DNA of 64,000 nucleotides from Salipaludibacillus sp047795645 (GTDB taxonomy: Bacteria > Bacillota > Bacilli > Bacillales > Salisediminibacteriaceae), in NCBI RefSeq assembly GCF_047795645.1, contig NZ_CP181045.1, forward strand, positions 1,798,001 through 1,862,000. Reading direction: 5' to 3'. Below the pieces are notes generated by a model. It was not told where the DNA came from. It made no database searches and was given only the letters and a program-made list of their open reading frames with translations. The stretch's first letter is position 1. Each line of letters begins with the position of its first letter. Positions 17,709 to 26,833 of the stretch are shown here, piece by piece. The position numbers were made by a program, and so were the translations under genes.

Positions 17709-18614
17709 ATGATGCATCGGTTTTTGAAAATATTTGGCGTGATGACAACATTTGGCATGCTTGTTGTCATCATTCAAGGGGCTCTTGTTACACAAACAGG
17801 TTCAGGAGACGGTTGTGGGGCAGAGTGGCCTCTTTGTTACGGTCAATTGTTTCCAGCGGAACCTACGCTAAAAACAATGATAGAATATACACATCGGCTT
17901 GTTTCAGGCATCTTAGGATTAATGGTGATTACTCATGCGATTTGGAGTTGGAACTCCTTACGTCACATGAAAGAAACAAAATTATTTGCAATTTTAGCTG
18001 TCTTATTTATAATTTTGCAAAGCTTATTAGGAGCAGGGGCTGTTGTTTGGGGACAATCAAGTGCTGTTATGGCTTTGCATTTTGGTTTCTCTCTAATTTC
18101 ATTTACAAGTGTTCTTTTGTTAACGATCCTTGCATTCGAAAGTGGGAAAGATTCCACGATGAAACAAACTAAAATTGCTGCTAATATTCGAAATCTTATG
18201 TATTTTATACTAGCTTATGTGTATATCGTTGTTTACACAGGTGCTTATGTAAAACATACGTCTTCTGGTGCAGCTTGCAGTGGGTGGCCACTTTGTAATG
18301 GTCAACTCATTCCAAATCTCGAAGGAAGTATCGCGATTCAATTCGGTCATAGACTGGCTGCTGGTTTGTTGTTTATTGTTATTCTCATTGCATTTATTCT
18401 TGTATTAAAACACTATCGTCATGAAAGAATCTTCTTTTACTCTGTATCTATCAGCTTTATTTTCGTAACGATACAAGTAATTAGTGGTGCCGTTGTCGTT
18501 TTCAGCGGATTTACACTAAATGCAACGCTCTTTCATGCCTTTATGGTAAGTCTTCTATTCGGAGCGATTAGTTATTCAACACTTCTAGCCTATCGTGCCA
18601 AACAAAAAAGCTGA
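17709..18614 (+). CDS. ctaA: Heme A synthase (CtaA)
   Basis: CtaA oxidises the C8 methyl of heme O to a formyl group, giving heme A for the caa3 oxidase. The 301-residue membrane protein has eight helices in two similar halves. Each half has a Cys-containing loop (GCGAEWPLCYGQL and GAACSGWPLCNGQL) and conserved His residues in EYTHRLVSG and FGHRLAAGL, as in B. subtilis CtaA. Two overlapping ATG codons (17709, 17712) follow a modest GGTGG site. Divergent from ctaB, convergent with dps; its stop codon lies inside the shared terminator hairpin. Confidence 0.95.
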   Translation: MMHRFLKIFGVMTTFGMLVVIIQGALVTQTGSGDGCGAEWPLCYGQLFPAEPTLKTMIEYTHRLVSGILGLMVITHAIWSWNSLRHMKETKLFAILAVLFIILQSLLGAGAVVWGQSSAVMALHFGFSLISFTSVLLLTILAFESGKDSTMKQTKIAANIRNLMYFILAYVYIVVYTGAYVKHTSSGAACSGWPLCNGQLIPNLEGSIAIQFGHRLAAGLLFIVILIAFILVLKHYRHERIFFYSVSISFIFVTIQVISGAVVVFSGFTLNATLFHAFMVSLLFGAISYSTLLAYRAKQKS

Positions 18615-18635
18615 CCAATACGGTCAGCTTTTTTT
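18604..18635. terminator. Bidirectional terminator between ctaA and dps
   Basis: AGCTGACC pairs with GGTCAGCT around AATAC, flanked by A6 and T7 runs. The ctaA stop codon is in the left arm. Confidence 0.9.
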
Positions 18636-18639
18636 CATG

Positions 18640-19095
18640 TTATTCTCCTAAAAAAGTCCGGAACATCCAGTTATGCTTTTCAAGCGAATGAGAAATTTCA
18701 AGCAGCATATCAGCTGTGCCTTGATCATCTACATCCTCTTCTAATGTACTTACATCTTCTTTTATTTCTGTTAAAATTCTAGTAAAATCCTCAATCAATG
18801 CTTTAACCATTTCCTCGGAAGCTAATTCCCCTTTAGCTTCTTCAAGTGTTGTCAATGTCAAAAATTCTTTCATCGATGCTACTGGCTTTCCTTTTAAAGT
18901 GAGAAGACGTTCTGCGAGCTCATCAATATGACCTGCTGCCTCATCGTAAAGCTCTTCAAATTTTTCATGCAATGTGAAAAAATTTGGGCCTTTCACATAC
19001 CAATGAAAATTGTGTAACTTCACAAACATCACATTCCAGTTTGCAACTTGACGGTTGAGAATTTCTGCTGTTTTTTCGTGTGCCAATTTGATCAA
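18640..19095 (-). CDS. dps: Dps-family ferritin-like protein
   Basis: A 151-residue Dps protein (DNA-binding protein from starved cells; 12-subunit ferritin-like shell) that stores iron and detoxifies peroxide. The inter-subunit ferroxidase ligands are visible in NFHWYVKGPNFFTLHEKFEELYDEAAGHIDE as two His plus Asp/Glu residues (residues about 28-60). The ATG lacks a strong upstream site in the ORF itself but TTAGGGAGTTGATC precedes it. It is inserted between pyc and ctaA, which adjoin in B. subtilis. A sigma-A type promoter lies 70-100 bases upstream. Confidence 0.93.
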   Translation of the reverse strand: MIKLAHEKTAEILNRQVANWNVMFVKLHNFHWYVKGPNFFTLHEKFEELYDEAAGHIDELAERLLTLKGKPVASMKEFLTLTTLEEAKGELASEEMVKALIEDFTRILTEIKEDVSTLEEDVDDQGTADMLLEISHSLEKHNWMFRTFLGE

Positions 19096-19163
19096 CTCCC
19101 TAATAATTTCAATGACGGTATTTATAACTCAAGAAAGAGGTTCCCCTTCTCTTTCCCTTCATC

Positions 19164-19192
19164 ATTATACCCAATATATACCTCTAAGCCAA
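19164..19192 (-). promoter_or_regulatory. Sigma-A type promoter for dps
   Basis: On the minus strand TTGGCT (19187-19192) and TATAAT (19164-19169) are 17 bases apart. The GGGTAT overlapping the -10 also resembles a sigma-B -10, but no GTTTAA -35 is at the right distance. Confidence 0.6.
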
Positions 19193-19319
19193 GTGGCTAG
19201 TAGTATTGTCACAAGACGTCCAAATTACTTGGAATATCTCTTTACATTTTCATCTATTAGGGATTGTTTTTAAACTAAAAATACTAAATGTCACAAAAGC
19301 CCTCTTCTTATATCATTGT

Positions 19320-22300
19320 TTATTCAATTTCTAGTAATAAGTCACCCGCTTGGATCGCTTCACCATTGGACACATACACATGTTTAATCACTCCATCGAA
19401 AGGTGCTTGAACCGTTGTCTCCATTTTCATGGCTTCGGTAATCGTTAAATGATCCCCTCTTTTGACCTTATCCCCCTTACTGACTAACACTTTCACAACA
19501 GTTCCAGGCATAGAAGCACCAATATGTTTTTCGTTCGTCTTGTCAACTTTTTGTTTCATTTTCACAAGTGATTCAACATTCTCATCGTGAACGATAATTT
19601 CCCTAGGTTGTCCATTCAACTCAAAATAAATAACTCGAGTTGCATCTTTTTGAGGTTCTCCAATCGACACCAACTTAATAATAAGTGTTTTACCTTGTTC
19701 AATTTCAATGTCAACTTCTTCTCCCAACCGCAAACCATAGAAGAAAGTCGCCGTATCGAGGACAGAAACGTCTCCGAATTGGTCAATAAACGATTGATAA
19801 TCCAAGAACACTTGTGGATATAGAGCATATGAAATCACATCATGACTCGTAACTTGCCGTCCTAATTTATGATATAACTCTGTTTTAATTGCTTCTAAAT
19901 CTATAGGGGGCATCTTTTCTCCTGGGCGATGAACAATGGATTTTTTCCCTTTCAAAATGATTTTTTGTAATTTCTCAGGAAAGCCTTGGTACGGTTGTCC
20001 GAGTAACCCTTGGAACATTTCAATGACAGAATCAGGAAAGTCAATATGTTCTCCCTTTTCATAAACGAGTTCTGGCGTAAGATCATTTTGTACCATGAAT
20101 AAAGCCATATCGCCAACCACTTTGGATGAAGGAGTCACTTTAACAATGTCACCAAACATGTCATTTACAGTTCGATACATCGTTTTCACGTCGTCCCACC
20201 GATCTCCTAAACCGACACCTTTAGCTTGCTGTTGAAGGTTGCTATACTGTCCTCCAGGCATTTCGTGATGATATATTTCAGAATGAGGAGCCATCATACC
20301 ACTTTCAAAGTCACCGTAATACTTTCTTGTATCTTCCCAAAAATGGTTTAATTCTTCTGCTTTACTAATATTGATATTCGGTTGTCTTTCGTGACCACTT
20401 AGAGCATGAAACAACGAGTTCATACTAGGCTGACTCGTAAGCCCTGACATCGAACCGATCGCCGTGTCAACGATGTCAACCCCTGCATCAATCGCTCTTG
20501 CATAAGTGAAAAGACCGTTGCCACTCGTATCATGAGTGTGTAAATGGATCGGAATATTTACTTCTGACTTCAACGCAGTAATTAATTCAAAAGCGGCCTG
20601 AGGCTTTAGTAGCCCTGCCATATCTTTTATACCTAATATATGAGCTCCTGAATTTTCAAGTTCTTTCGCAAGTCTTACGTAATAAGATAGGTCATATTTG
20701 GTCCTAGACTGGTCAAGGATATCACCTGTGTAACACATACTTGCTTCAGCAATTTTGCCTGATTTTCTTACAGCTTCAATGGCTGGACGCATACCTTCCA
20801 CCCAATTTAAACTATCAAAAATACGGAAAATATCGATACCTGCGTCCGCTGATTTTTCGACAAAGTCTTCAATGAGATTATCTGGATAATTTTTGTAACC
20901 TACCGCATTCGATGCTCTTAGTAACATTTGAAACAAAACATTCGGTGCTTTTTTACGAAGGATAAGCAATCTTTCCCATGGATCTTCATGGAGAAATCTC
21001 ATCGATACATCGAAAGTTGCTCCTCCCCACATTTCTAGTGAAAACAAACTAGGAAGTAATTGTGCAGTTGGCTCAGCGATGTTTTTTAAATCAGTTGTTC
21101 TCATTCTTGTAGCAAGAAGGGATTGGTGAGCATCACGGAACGTTGTATCTGTTAACAGGACTTCCTTCCGTGCTTTAACCCACTCCGTCAAGCCTTCAGG
21201 CCCAAGGCGATCTAGTAGTTGTTTTGTTCCTTCTGGAAGAGGTTGCTGTAGTGCTACATTCGGTGTTCTACGATTTTCAAACACTGGCTTTTTCTTTATG
21301 CCAATACCTGGGTATCCATTAACTGTTGTACGCCCAATAAAAGAGAGCATTTTCGTTCCTCGATCTTTTCGTTTAGGAAATACAAATAATTCTGGTGATT
21401 CATCTATAAACGACGTATTGTAAGATCCATTTAGAAATCTTTCATGTTGGACAACATTTTCTAAAAAAGCAATGTTTGTCTTGATCCCTCTAATTCGAAA
21501 CTCTTTTAGGTTACGTACCATCTTATTTGCTGCGTTCTCGAATGACAGAGCCCAAGTAGATAATTTCACTAATAAAGAGTCATAGTGAGGTGAAATGACA
21601 GCCCCTTGAAATCCGTTCCCAGCGTCTAAGCGAACGCCAAATCCTCCACCTGTTCGATAAGCCATAATTCTGCCTGTGTCCGGGAAAAAATTATTTTGTG
21701 GATCCTCAGTTGTCACTCTTGACTGGATTGCAAATCCATGTGTGAAAATATCTTCTTGTTGTGGAATCGCAATCTCACGGCCATGAAGTTTTTTCCCATC
21801 AGCAATCATAAGTTGTGTATGGACGATGTCAAAGCCAGTAATCATTTCCGTAATCGTATGCTCTACTTGAATCCTTGGATTCACTTCAATAAAAAAGAAC
21901 TCTTCTTTATCCGTTACGAGGAATTCAACCGTTCCTGCATTTATGTATCCGATTTTTTTCATTAAGTCTAATGCCGATTTACAGATGTTTTCACGTGCTG
22001 TTTCTGTCAAAGAAACACTAGGTGCAACCTCAACTACTTTTTGATGTCTTCTTTGCACGGAACAATCACGATCATATAAATGAACAATATTTCCATAGTT
22101 ATCACCCAAAATTTGCACTTCGATGTGTTTTGGGTTTTCTACGAACCTCTCGACATACACTTCATCATTTCCGAAAGCTGATTTCGCTTCAGAACGAGCA
22201 CGATCAAACGCTTCCTTTAATTCGTCTTTTGACCGAACAATTCGCATTCCACGACCACCGCCACCTAAAGATGCTTTGATGATAAGCGGGAGGCCATGTT

Positions 22301-22766
22301 CATCCGCAAATGCAATAACATCGTCTACACTATTAACAGGACCATCGGTTCCCGGAATGACAGGAATTTCTGCTTCAATCGCTGTTTTTCTAGCCTTAAT
22401 TTTATCACCAAACATATCCAGGTGTTCTATAGATGGACCAATAAAAATAATTCCTTCTTCTTTGCACCGCTTAGCAAAATTTATATTTTCCGATAAAAAA
22501 CCATAACCTGGATGAATCGCATCAATATCATTTCTTTTTGCTACTTCAATAATACTTTCAATATCTAAATAAGCATCAATTGGTTTTTTCCCCTCACCTA
22601 CCAAGTAAGCTTCGTCCGCTTTGTAACGATGGAAAGCACCTGTGTCTTCTTTGGAATAAATTGCTACAGTTCGTATGCCTAACTCTGTACAAGCTCGAAA
22701 AATCCGGATCGCTATTTCTCCTCGATTAGCTACTAATACTTTGTTTAAATGGTCTAGACGTTTCAT
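19320..22766 (-). CDS. pyc: Pyruvate carboxylase
   Basis: The 1148-residue single-chain biotin enzyme carboxylates pyruvate to oxaloacetate, replenishing the TCA cycle. Domains in order: biotin carboxylase (about 1-455, with GGGGRGMR ATP loop and EVNPRIQVEHT), carboxyltransferase (about 530-870, starting LTDTTFRDAHQSL), allosteric/PC linker, and biotin carboxyl carrier domain (about 1070-1148) with EAMKMETT as the biotin-Lys site. AAGGAGGAAAAAT precedes the ATG. B. subtilis has ftsW immediately upstream; here an IS element and about 400 bases of non-coding or degraded sequence occupy that position. Confidence 0.97.
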   Translation of the reverse strand: MKRLDHLNKVLVANRGEIAIRIFRACTELGIRTVAIYSKEDTGAFHRYKADEAYLVGEGKKPIDAYLDIESIIEVAKRNDIDAIHPGYGFLSENINFAKRCKEEGIIFIGPSIEHLDMFGDKIKARKTAIEAEIPVIPGTDGPVNSVDDVIAFADEHGLPLIIKASLGGGGRGMRIVRSKDELKEAFDRARSEAKSAFGNDEVYVERFVENPKHIEVQILGDNYGNIVHLYDRDCSVQRRHQKVVEVAPSVSLTETARENICKSALDLMKKIGYINAGTVEFLVTDKEEFFFIEVNPRIQVEHTITEMITGFDIVHTQLMIADGKKLHGREIAIPQQEDIFTHGFAIQSRVTTEDPQNNFFPDTGRIMAYRTGGGFGVRLDAGNGFQGAVISPHYDSLLVKLSTWALSFENAANKMVRNLKEFRIRGIKTNIAFLENVVQHERFLNGSYNTSFIDESPELFVFPKRKDRGTKMLSFIGRTTVNGYPGIGIKKKPVFENRRTPNVALQQPLPEGTKQLLDRLGPEGLTEWVKARKEVLLTDTTFRDAHQSLLATRMRTTDLKNIAEPTAQLLPSLFSLEMWGGATFDVSMRFLHEDPWERLLILRKKAPNVLFQMLLRASNAVGYKNYPDNLIEDFVEKSADAGIDIFRIFDSLNWVEGMRPAIEAVRKSGKIAEASMCYTGDILDQSRTKYDLSYYVRLAKELENSGAHILGIKDMAGLLKPQAAFELITALKSEVNIPIHLHTHDTSGNGLFTYARAIDAGVDIVDTAIGSMSGLTSQPSMNSLFHALSGHERQPNINISKAEELNHFWEDTRKYYGDFESGMMAPHSEIYHHEMPGGQYSNLQQQAKGVGLGDRWDDVKTMYRTVNDMFGDIVKVTPSSKVVGDMALFMVQNDLTPELVYEKGEHIDFPDSVIEMFQGLLGQPYQGFPEKLQKIILKGKKSIVHRPGEKMPPIDLEAIKTELYHKLGRQVTSHDVISYALYPQVFLDYQSFIDQFGDVSVLDTATFFYGLRLGEEVDIEIEQGKTLIIKLVSIGEPQKDATRVIYFELNGQPREIIVHDENVESLVKMKQKVDKTNEKHIGASMPGTVVKVLVSKGDKVKRGDHLTITEAMKMETTVQAPFDGVIKHVYVSNGEAIQAGDLLLEIE

Positions 22767-22796
22767 ATTTTTCCTCCTTCATTTTTTCTTTTAAGC

Positions 22797-23007
22797 TTAA
22801 GTACAAATCACATCTTTATGTAAAATATAGTCTTTAATAACCTCAATTTTTTCCTTTTTAGAGCGACATGATACGCATGTTAATTCCTTATGATTTAAAA
22901 ATAGCTTATTCTGTTCTTTCGGCTCTACTCATTTTTTTAGCTTCATCATTTTCTGATTGTTTCCAAAACTTAATTATTATCTTATCACTTCCGTATTCTC
23001 TTTTCAC
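22797..23007 (-). pseudogene. Possible frameshifted small Cys-pair ORF between the IS and pyc
   Basis: On the minus strand a GTG at 23007 after AAAAG opens a 33-codon frame (ending ...KKMSRAERTE). One frame over, from about 22925 to the TAA at 22797, runs PKEQNKLFLNHKELTCVSCR and then about 22 more residues, ending KDVICT. Joined by a +1 shift they would make a roughly 70-residue basic protein with a CxxC pair. I do not recognise a family. Chance open frames in AT-rich DNA are possible, hence the low score. The rest of the 22767-23164 gap shows nothing clear. Confidence 0.2.
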
Positions 23008-23164
23008 CTTTTATGGGCAAGAAATCATATTTAGATTTTATTAAATTTATCCTATATGAGAATAGGACCCATTCATAAAAATAGAGTAACTTCTTAATAG
23101 AGTTGTTTAGATTCAGAAACTATTCTAAACACCTTTTTTACGCAATAGATTATTGAAATTGATT

Positions 23165-23181
23165 GAATCAATTTCATAATT
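23165..23181 (+). repeat. IS left terminal inverted repeat
   Basis: GAATCAATTTCATAATT; pairs in inverted orientation with 24710-24726, with mismatches at two positions. Confidence 0.65.
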
Positions 23182-23241
23182 CACCTTTTTAAAAATTCAA
23201 AGACCTGCAGAATTTTAATAATGTCGTTTTTAAAAATTTCT

Positions 23242-24597
23242 TTAAGCAGCTTGTTGCTGATTTAACAGTAAATTGATACGATCACTTGCTAATTTTGATG
23301 CATTATAAATAAGCGTGACGATGTCAAAATGAACTTTTGCGCGTTTTCCCGTTCGATAACGTACATTGTCTAGTTGATAATATTCCTTTAGATAAGCATT
23401 GACGCGTTCTACTGCTGAGCGGCGTTTGGATAGATGTTTCCATGCTTTTGAACCACGTGCTGGTGCTGTATATTTTCGGAGGTCTGTCGTGATTTTTACT
23501 TTATAAACCTTTTGGCAAATGCCTTCGTTAGCTAAAGGACAGTCGCTACATTCTTTTGGACTTGTGTATTTCAACGTTTCATACTTGGCATCAAAACTAT
23601 CATAACGATAGGAATGTTCCCTAAAACAGGTTGGGGCAAAGTGTTTATCAAACCCGATGGGTTCTGCTTCATTTTTCTTATTATAAGCAATCACAGATTG
23701 GTTTCCCATTCGATGAACTTGTTCATAAATAGGGGCGTAGTCATAGCCTGCGTCCATTGTCTGGTAGGCCAAAGAAGGCAAGGATAGGCATTCATCCACT
23801 CCCTTTAATAAAGGAATAGCTGCTTTTCCATCATTCAAACTGCCAGAAGAAAAAAGGGACTGTAAAATGTATTGACTGGATGTACCAACAGCTAAGTGAC
23901 CTTTGTAGCCGTACCAAAAGACATTTTTTCCTTCGCTGTTCTTCTTTACACCCCATTTAGGGTCTTGAGGAACTTCCGAACGTAACTCATGTAAAGGAAC
24001 ATCCAACTGAGCTTCTATTTTCTTTTCGAAAAGTGGAAGATTTGCTTCCTTTTCTGCTTGTTCCATCAGCCATTGTTCTCGCTCGTCTTTACGTTTGCGC
24101 CCACGCTTGTTAGGTTCTGCTTTTGGCTTTTCTTCTTTTGGTGGTGCTTGATCACGTGCTTCAAAATGGGTGGCGTCAATAGCGACCGTGTCATCCATAA
24201 TAAAGCCTTCCGCCATGGCTTGAAGAACAACTTTCTCTTGTGATTCCTCTAAAACAATAGAGTCATCCAGTTTCGTTATAAGTCGTGAATAGGCAGCTTC
24301 AGAGGGAGTATTGTCAGACACAAGAAAACCACAATTCAACTTAAATATAAAGTCATCATTCAAACGTTTTATTAAGTCCTTCATCGTTGGAATGCGCTCA
24401 ACGATTCGTACAAACATAGAAATAACCATTGCCGCATAATTCAGCTCTACGGGTGCACCAAGTCGGGATTTTTTGGTTATTTCATCGTGGATCGCATCTA
24501 AATCTATCGCTGAAATAATCGATTCATAACGTTGGGTAGGTTCCATCTCATATAAGTCTTGAATGCTAAATAAGCTCGTTTGTCGTATAATGGCCAT
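23242..24597 (-). CDS. IS1182-like DDE transposase
   Basis: A 451-residue transposase with an N-terminal DUF772-type domain (about 45-120), a catalytic RNase H-like domain and a Cys-rich segment. The DDE residues are best placed at AIDATHFEA (first Asp), TMDAGYDYA (second Asp) and RSAVERVNAYLKEYY (Glu). The CSDCPLANEGIC Cys motif and the RGRKRKDER basic insert are typical of the IS1182 group; IS5-related families share the fold and are the main alternative. AGGAAATACTCCC precedes the ATG. No frameshift or premature stop is visible. Confidence 0.9.
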   Translation of the reverse strand: MAIIRQTSLFSIQDLYEMEPTQRYESIISAIDLDAIHDEITKKSRLGAPVELNYAAMVISMFVRIVERIPTMKDLIKRLNDDFIFKLNCGFLVSDNTPSEAAYSRLITKLDDSIVLEESQEKVVLQAMAEGFIMDDTVAIDATHFEARDQAPPKEEKPKAEPNKRGRKRKDEREQWLMEQAEKEANLPLFEKKIEAQLDVPLHELRSEVPQDPKWGVKKNSEGKNVFWYGYKGHLAVGTSSQYILQSLFSSGSLNDGKAAIPLLKGVDECLSLPSLAYQTMDAGYDYAPIYEQVHRMGNQSVIAYNKKNEAEPIGFDKHFAPTCFREHSYRYDSFDAKYETLKYTSPKECSDCPLANEGICQKVYKVKITTDLRKYTAPARGSKAWKHLSKRRSAVERVNAYLKEYYQLDNVRYRTGKRAKVHFDIVTLIYNASKLASDRINLLLNQQQAA

Positions 24598-24709
24598 AGG
24601 GAGTATTTCCTCCAGTCTTTTTGGTTGTTTTGGTCAACCACCATTATACAGGACTTGGGGAGGTACTTCCTTTTTTGTGTCTCAAACTCCTTGGGACGCA
24701 AGGGCTCTA

Positions 24710-24726
24710 AATTATGAAATTCACTC
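24710..24726 (-). repeat. IS right terminal inverted repeat
   Basis: Read on the minus strand it is GAGTGAATTTCATAATT, matching the left end at 15 of 17 positions. Confidence 0.65.
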
Positions 24727-24740
24727 GATTGTATAACAAT

Positions 24741-24780
24741 AAAAAACAAGTGCACAGAAATATTCTGTGCACTTGTTTTT
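24741..24780. terminator. Bidirectional terminator after ylaN
   Basis: CAAGTGCACAGAA pairs with TTCTGTGCACTTG, flanked by A and T runs on both sides. It ends the ylaN transcript and may also insulate the IS. Confidence 0.9.
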
Positions 24781-24794
24781 ATCGTTATTAGTAA

Positions 24795-25079
24795 TTATTT
24801 GCTGTCTAAAGAAGCCTCATGGAGAGATGACACTTGTTTTTCCAATTGACCTAATAGCTGCTTGCCATCGTCTTCGTTTACTAGATTTAACCGAATAGCA
24901 AAGTCAATTTCTCGTGATAAACCGAACATTTGTGTATCTAAAACCTCTTCGTAAAGCGGACATTGAGGCATTGTTAAGTTTGTCATCTGAACTTCGATAA
25001 GCTTTACAATCTTTTCTGCATCTTCTTTAAGAAGGGCATAAGCTTTTTCACTTTGTTCGGATAGGGTTTCTACGGACAT
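24795..25079 (-). CDS. ylaN: YlaN (DUF1507)
   Basis: A 94-residue soluble helical protein of the DUF1507 family, with the conserved NLTMPQCPLYEEVLDTQMFGLSREIDFA region (roughly residues 33-61). YlaN has been linked to iron homeostasis and Fur function in B. subtilis and S. aureus. In B. subtilis the next gene is ftsW followed by pycA; here a terminator and an IS element follow directly. The ribosome binding site AGGAGGGATTCGC precedes the ATG. Confidence 0.93.
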   Translation of the reverse strand: MSVETLSEQSEKAYALLKEDAEKIVKLIEVQMTNLTMPQCPLYEEVLDTQMFGLSREIDFAIRLNLVNEDDGKQLLGQLEKQVSSLHEASLDSK

Positions 25080-25218
25080 GCGAATCCCTCCTGTTCATCT
25101 ATAATTCACGCAATGAATATACTCTTTCATTTGAGTCAGTGCTAATTTAACTATCATTTCTTCTTATTATATTATCTGTTCTGAAATAAAAATGCAACAG
25201 ATCGTTCTCATATTCCTC

Positions 25219-26151
25219 TTAAAAGATGCTTAAATCATATCGGTGAGCTAGTGATTCGAGTAATTTCATCCCTGCAATACTATTTCCTTTTTCATCTAAA
25301 GCAGGACCAAAAATACCAATCCCTGGCCCATGAGGAACTGCCGCCATAATCCCTCCAGATACGCCACTTTTAGATGGGATCCCCACTTTAATAGCGAATT
25401 CCCCTGATGCATTGTACATTCCGCACGTCGTCATAAACGTTTTCATAATCCGAGAGATATGAAGTGGAATAATCGTTCGGTCTGTTTCAACACTCCGTCC
25501 CTCATTACCAATTACAAAGGCGATCTTCGCCAAATCTTCACAACTTACTTCTACGGCACATTGTTTTGTATATAGCTCTAATAAACATTCTATGTCACTA
25601 CTGACTACTCTATGTTGTTTTAAAAAGTATGCCAAAGATCGATTCAAATCAGCTGTCTCAAATTCTGACGTTGCAACCTCATTATTATATGTGATAGCTG
25701 AATTTCCTGTTAGTTCATGAATAAATGCTAACAACCTCCCCAATTTTTCTTCAACAGTATTACCTTTAATCATATCTGTAACAGCTAATGCACCTGCATT
25801 TATCATTGGATTTAATGGTTTGGAAGGCGTATGTGTTTCTAGTTTTATAATCGAATTAAAAGGATCTCCAGTTGGCTCCATTCCGACACGAGAAAAAACA
25901 CCGTCTTCTCCTATGTCCATCAGTGCCATAGCTAAAGTTAACACTTTTGAAATACTTTGCAGTGTAAATGTCTCAGATGTATCTCCTGCTGTTGCAATCA
26001 TCGATTTACCTTCGTATATGGCAAGCGACAGTGTTTCTGGATTTGCCCAACTTAAAGCTGGTATATAATCAGCTACTTTTCCAAACTTTGCTTGTTGGTA
26101 TGCTTCCTTAATCATTATATTTAGCGCTTCCGTATCTCTACATATCTCCAT
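25219..26151 (-). CDS. glsA: Glutaminase (GlsA type)
   Basis: The 310-residue beta-lactamase-fold glutaminase hydrolyses glutamine to glutamate and ammonia. The SxxK catalytic motif is in LQSISKVLTL (about residue 68), with NAGALAV and the C-terminal SGVSGGIMA loop also conserved. The ATG at 26151 follows GAGGAGGGAAAATT and is preferred to the longer frame from 26193. In B. subtilis the equivalent is ylaM next to ylaN, so gene order is conserved; it is divergent from ylaL. Confidence 0.94.
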   Translation of the reverse strand: MEICRDTEALNIMIKEAYQQAKFGKVADYIPALSWANPETLSLAIYEGKSMIATAGDTSETFTLQSISKVLTLAMALMDIGEDGVFSRVGMEPTGDPFNSIIKLETHTPSKPLNPMINAGALAVTDMIKGNTVEEKLGRLLAFIHELTGNSAITYNNEVATSEFETADLNRSLAYFLKQHRVVSSDIECLLELYTKQCAVEVSCEDLAKIAFVIGNEGRSVETDRTIIPLHISRIMKTFMTTCGMYNASGEFAIKVGIPSKSGVSGGIMAAVPHGPGIGIFGPALDEKGNSIAGMKLLESLAHRYDLSIF

Positions 26152-26242
26152 AATTTTCCCTCCTCGTAGAAATGATCCATTCAAAGATGACAAACATTCT
26201 TTTCCCCTCTATACTGTTAAGAGAAAGGAGAGTGAATCAACA

Positions 26243-26740
26243 ATGTCTTCTATGATTGTTTCCATAAAAGGGATGGTTAAACACTCGATTACAATAGATC
26301 CTGGTGTTTGGCTTTTTGATGAAAGAATCGTCGATTTAAATACATATTTTCAAGAAGAAAAAACAGAGGATTATGATCCCGTTATTGAAAATATGGGCAA
26401 GGCATGGGACGAACAAAGGCAAGTCACTGCAAAAGTCCAAACGAATGATAACAAAATTATGAATAATAAAACTGATTTAACTGAAAAATCACTCGGTATT
26501 GCTATCGAACCTTTCTTGACAAACGCTTCACCTTTATCTAGTGCAACATCTGTTCGCTTCGTTCGAAATAATGGAGAAGAAGATTTCGTTTGTTCGTTAG
26601 CTGAAGCCGAGAAAGCGATTGTTGGTTTTTCAGACAAAGGCAAAGCATTAAAAGAAACTGGCCCACTCCATTTTTATTATGGTGACGGCTCAAATCAACA
26701 AAATCCAGTGAAAAACATCCAATCACTTATTGTCATTTAG
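26243..26740 (+). CDS. ylaL: YlaL-like protein
   Basis: A 165-residue soluble protein resembling B. subtilis YlaL, with the N-terminal IKGMVKHSITIDPGVWLFDERIVDL pattern (residues about 8-32). The family is sometimes labelled peptidyl-prolyl isomerase in databases, but I see no FKBP, cyclophilin or parvulin motif and regard it as of unknown function. AAAGGAGAGTG precedes the ATG at 26243. It is divergent from glsA and convergent with ylaK, ending in a shared terminator. Confidence 0.8.
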   Translation: MSSMIVSIKGMVKHSITIDPGVWLFDERIVDLNTYFQEEKTEDYDPVIENMGKAWDEQRQVTAKVQTNDNKIMNNKTDLTEKSLGIAIEPFLTNASPLSSATSVRFVRNNGEEDFVCSLAEAEKAIVGFSDKGKALKETGPLHFYYGDGSNQQNPVKNIQSLIVI

Positions 26741-26788
26741 AAAAGTGAAATTCCCCTAAATACTAGCGTAAAAAATAAAAAGTTTAGA

Positions 26789-26822
26789 ATAAGCCCTACG
26801 CAATAGCGTAGGGCTTTCTTAT
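26789..26822. terminator. Bidirectional terminator between ylaL and ylaK
   Basis: AAGCCCTACGC pairs with GCGTAGGGCTT around AATA, flanked by A/T-rich tracts on both strands. Confidence 0.9.
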
Positions 26823-26833
26823 TTGGTGTAACA

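Larger units (their letters stand above)
23165..24726 (-). mobile_element. IS1182-like insertion sequence
   Basis: An element of about 1.56 kb with one transposase gene and imperfect 17-bp terminal inverted repeats (15 of 17 identical) at 23165-23181 and 24710-24726. It lies between pyc and ylaN. The reading frame is intact and both ends are present, so it may be active. I could not identify a target-site duplication. Exact ends may extend a few bases beyond the matched repeats. Confidence 0.75.
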
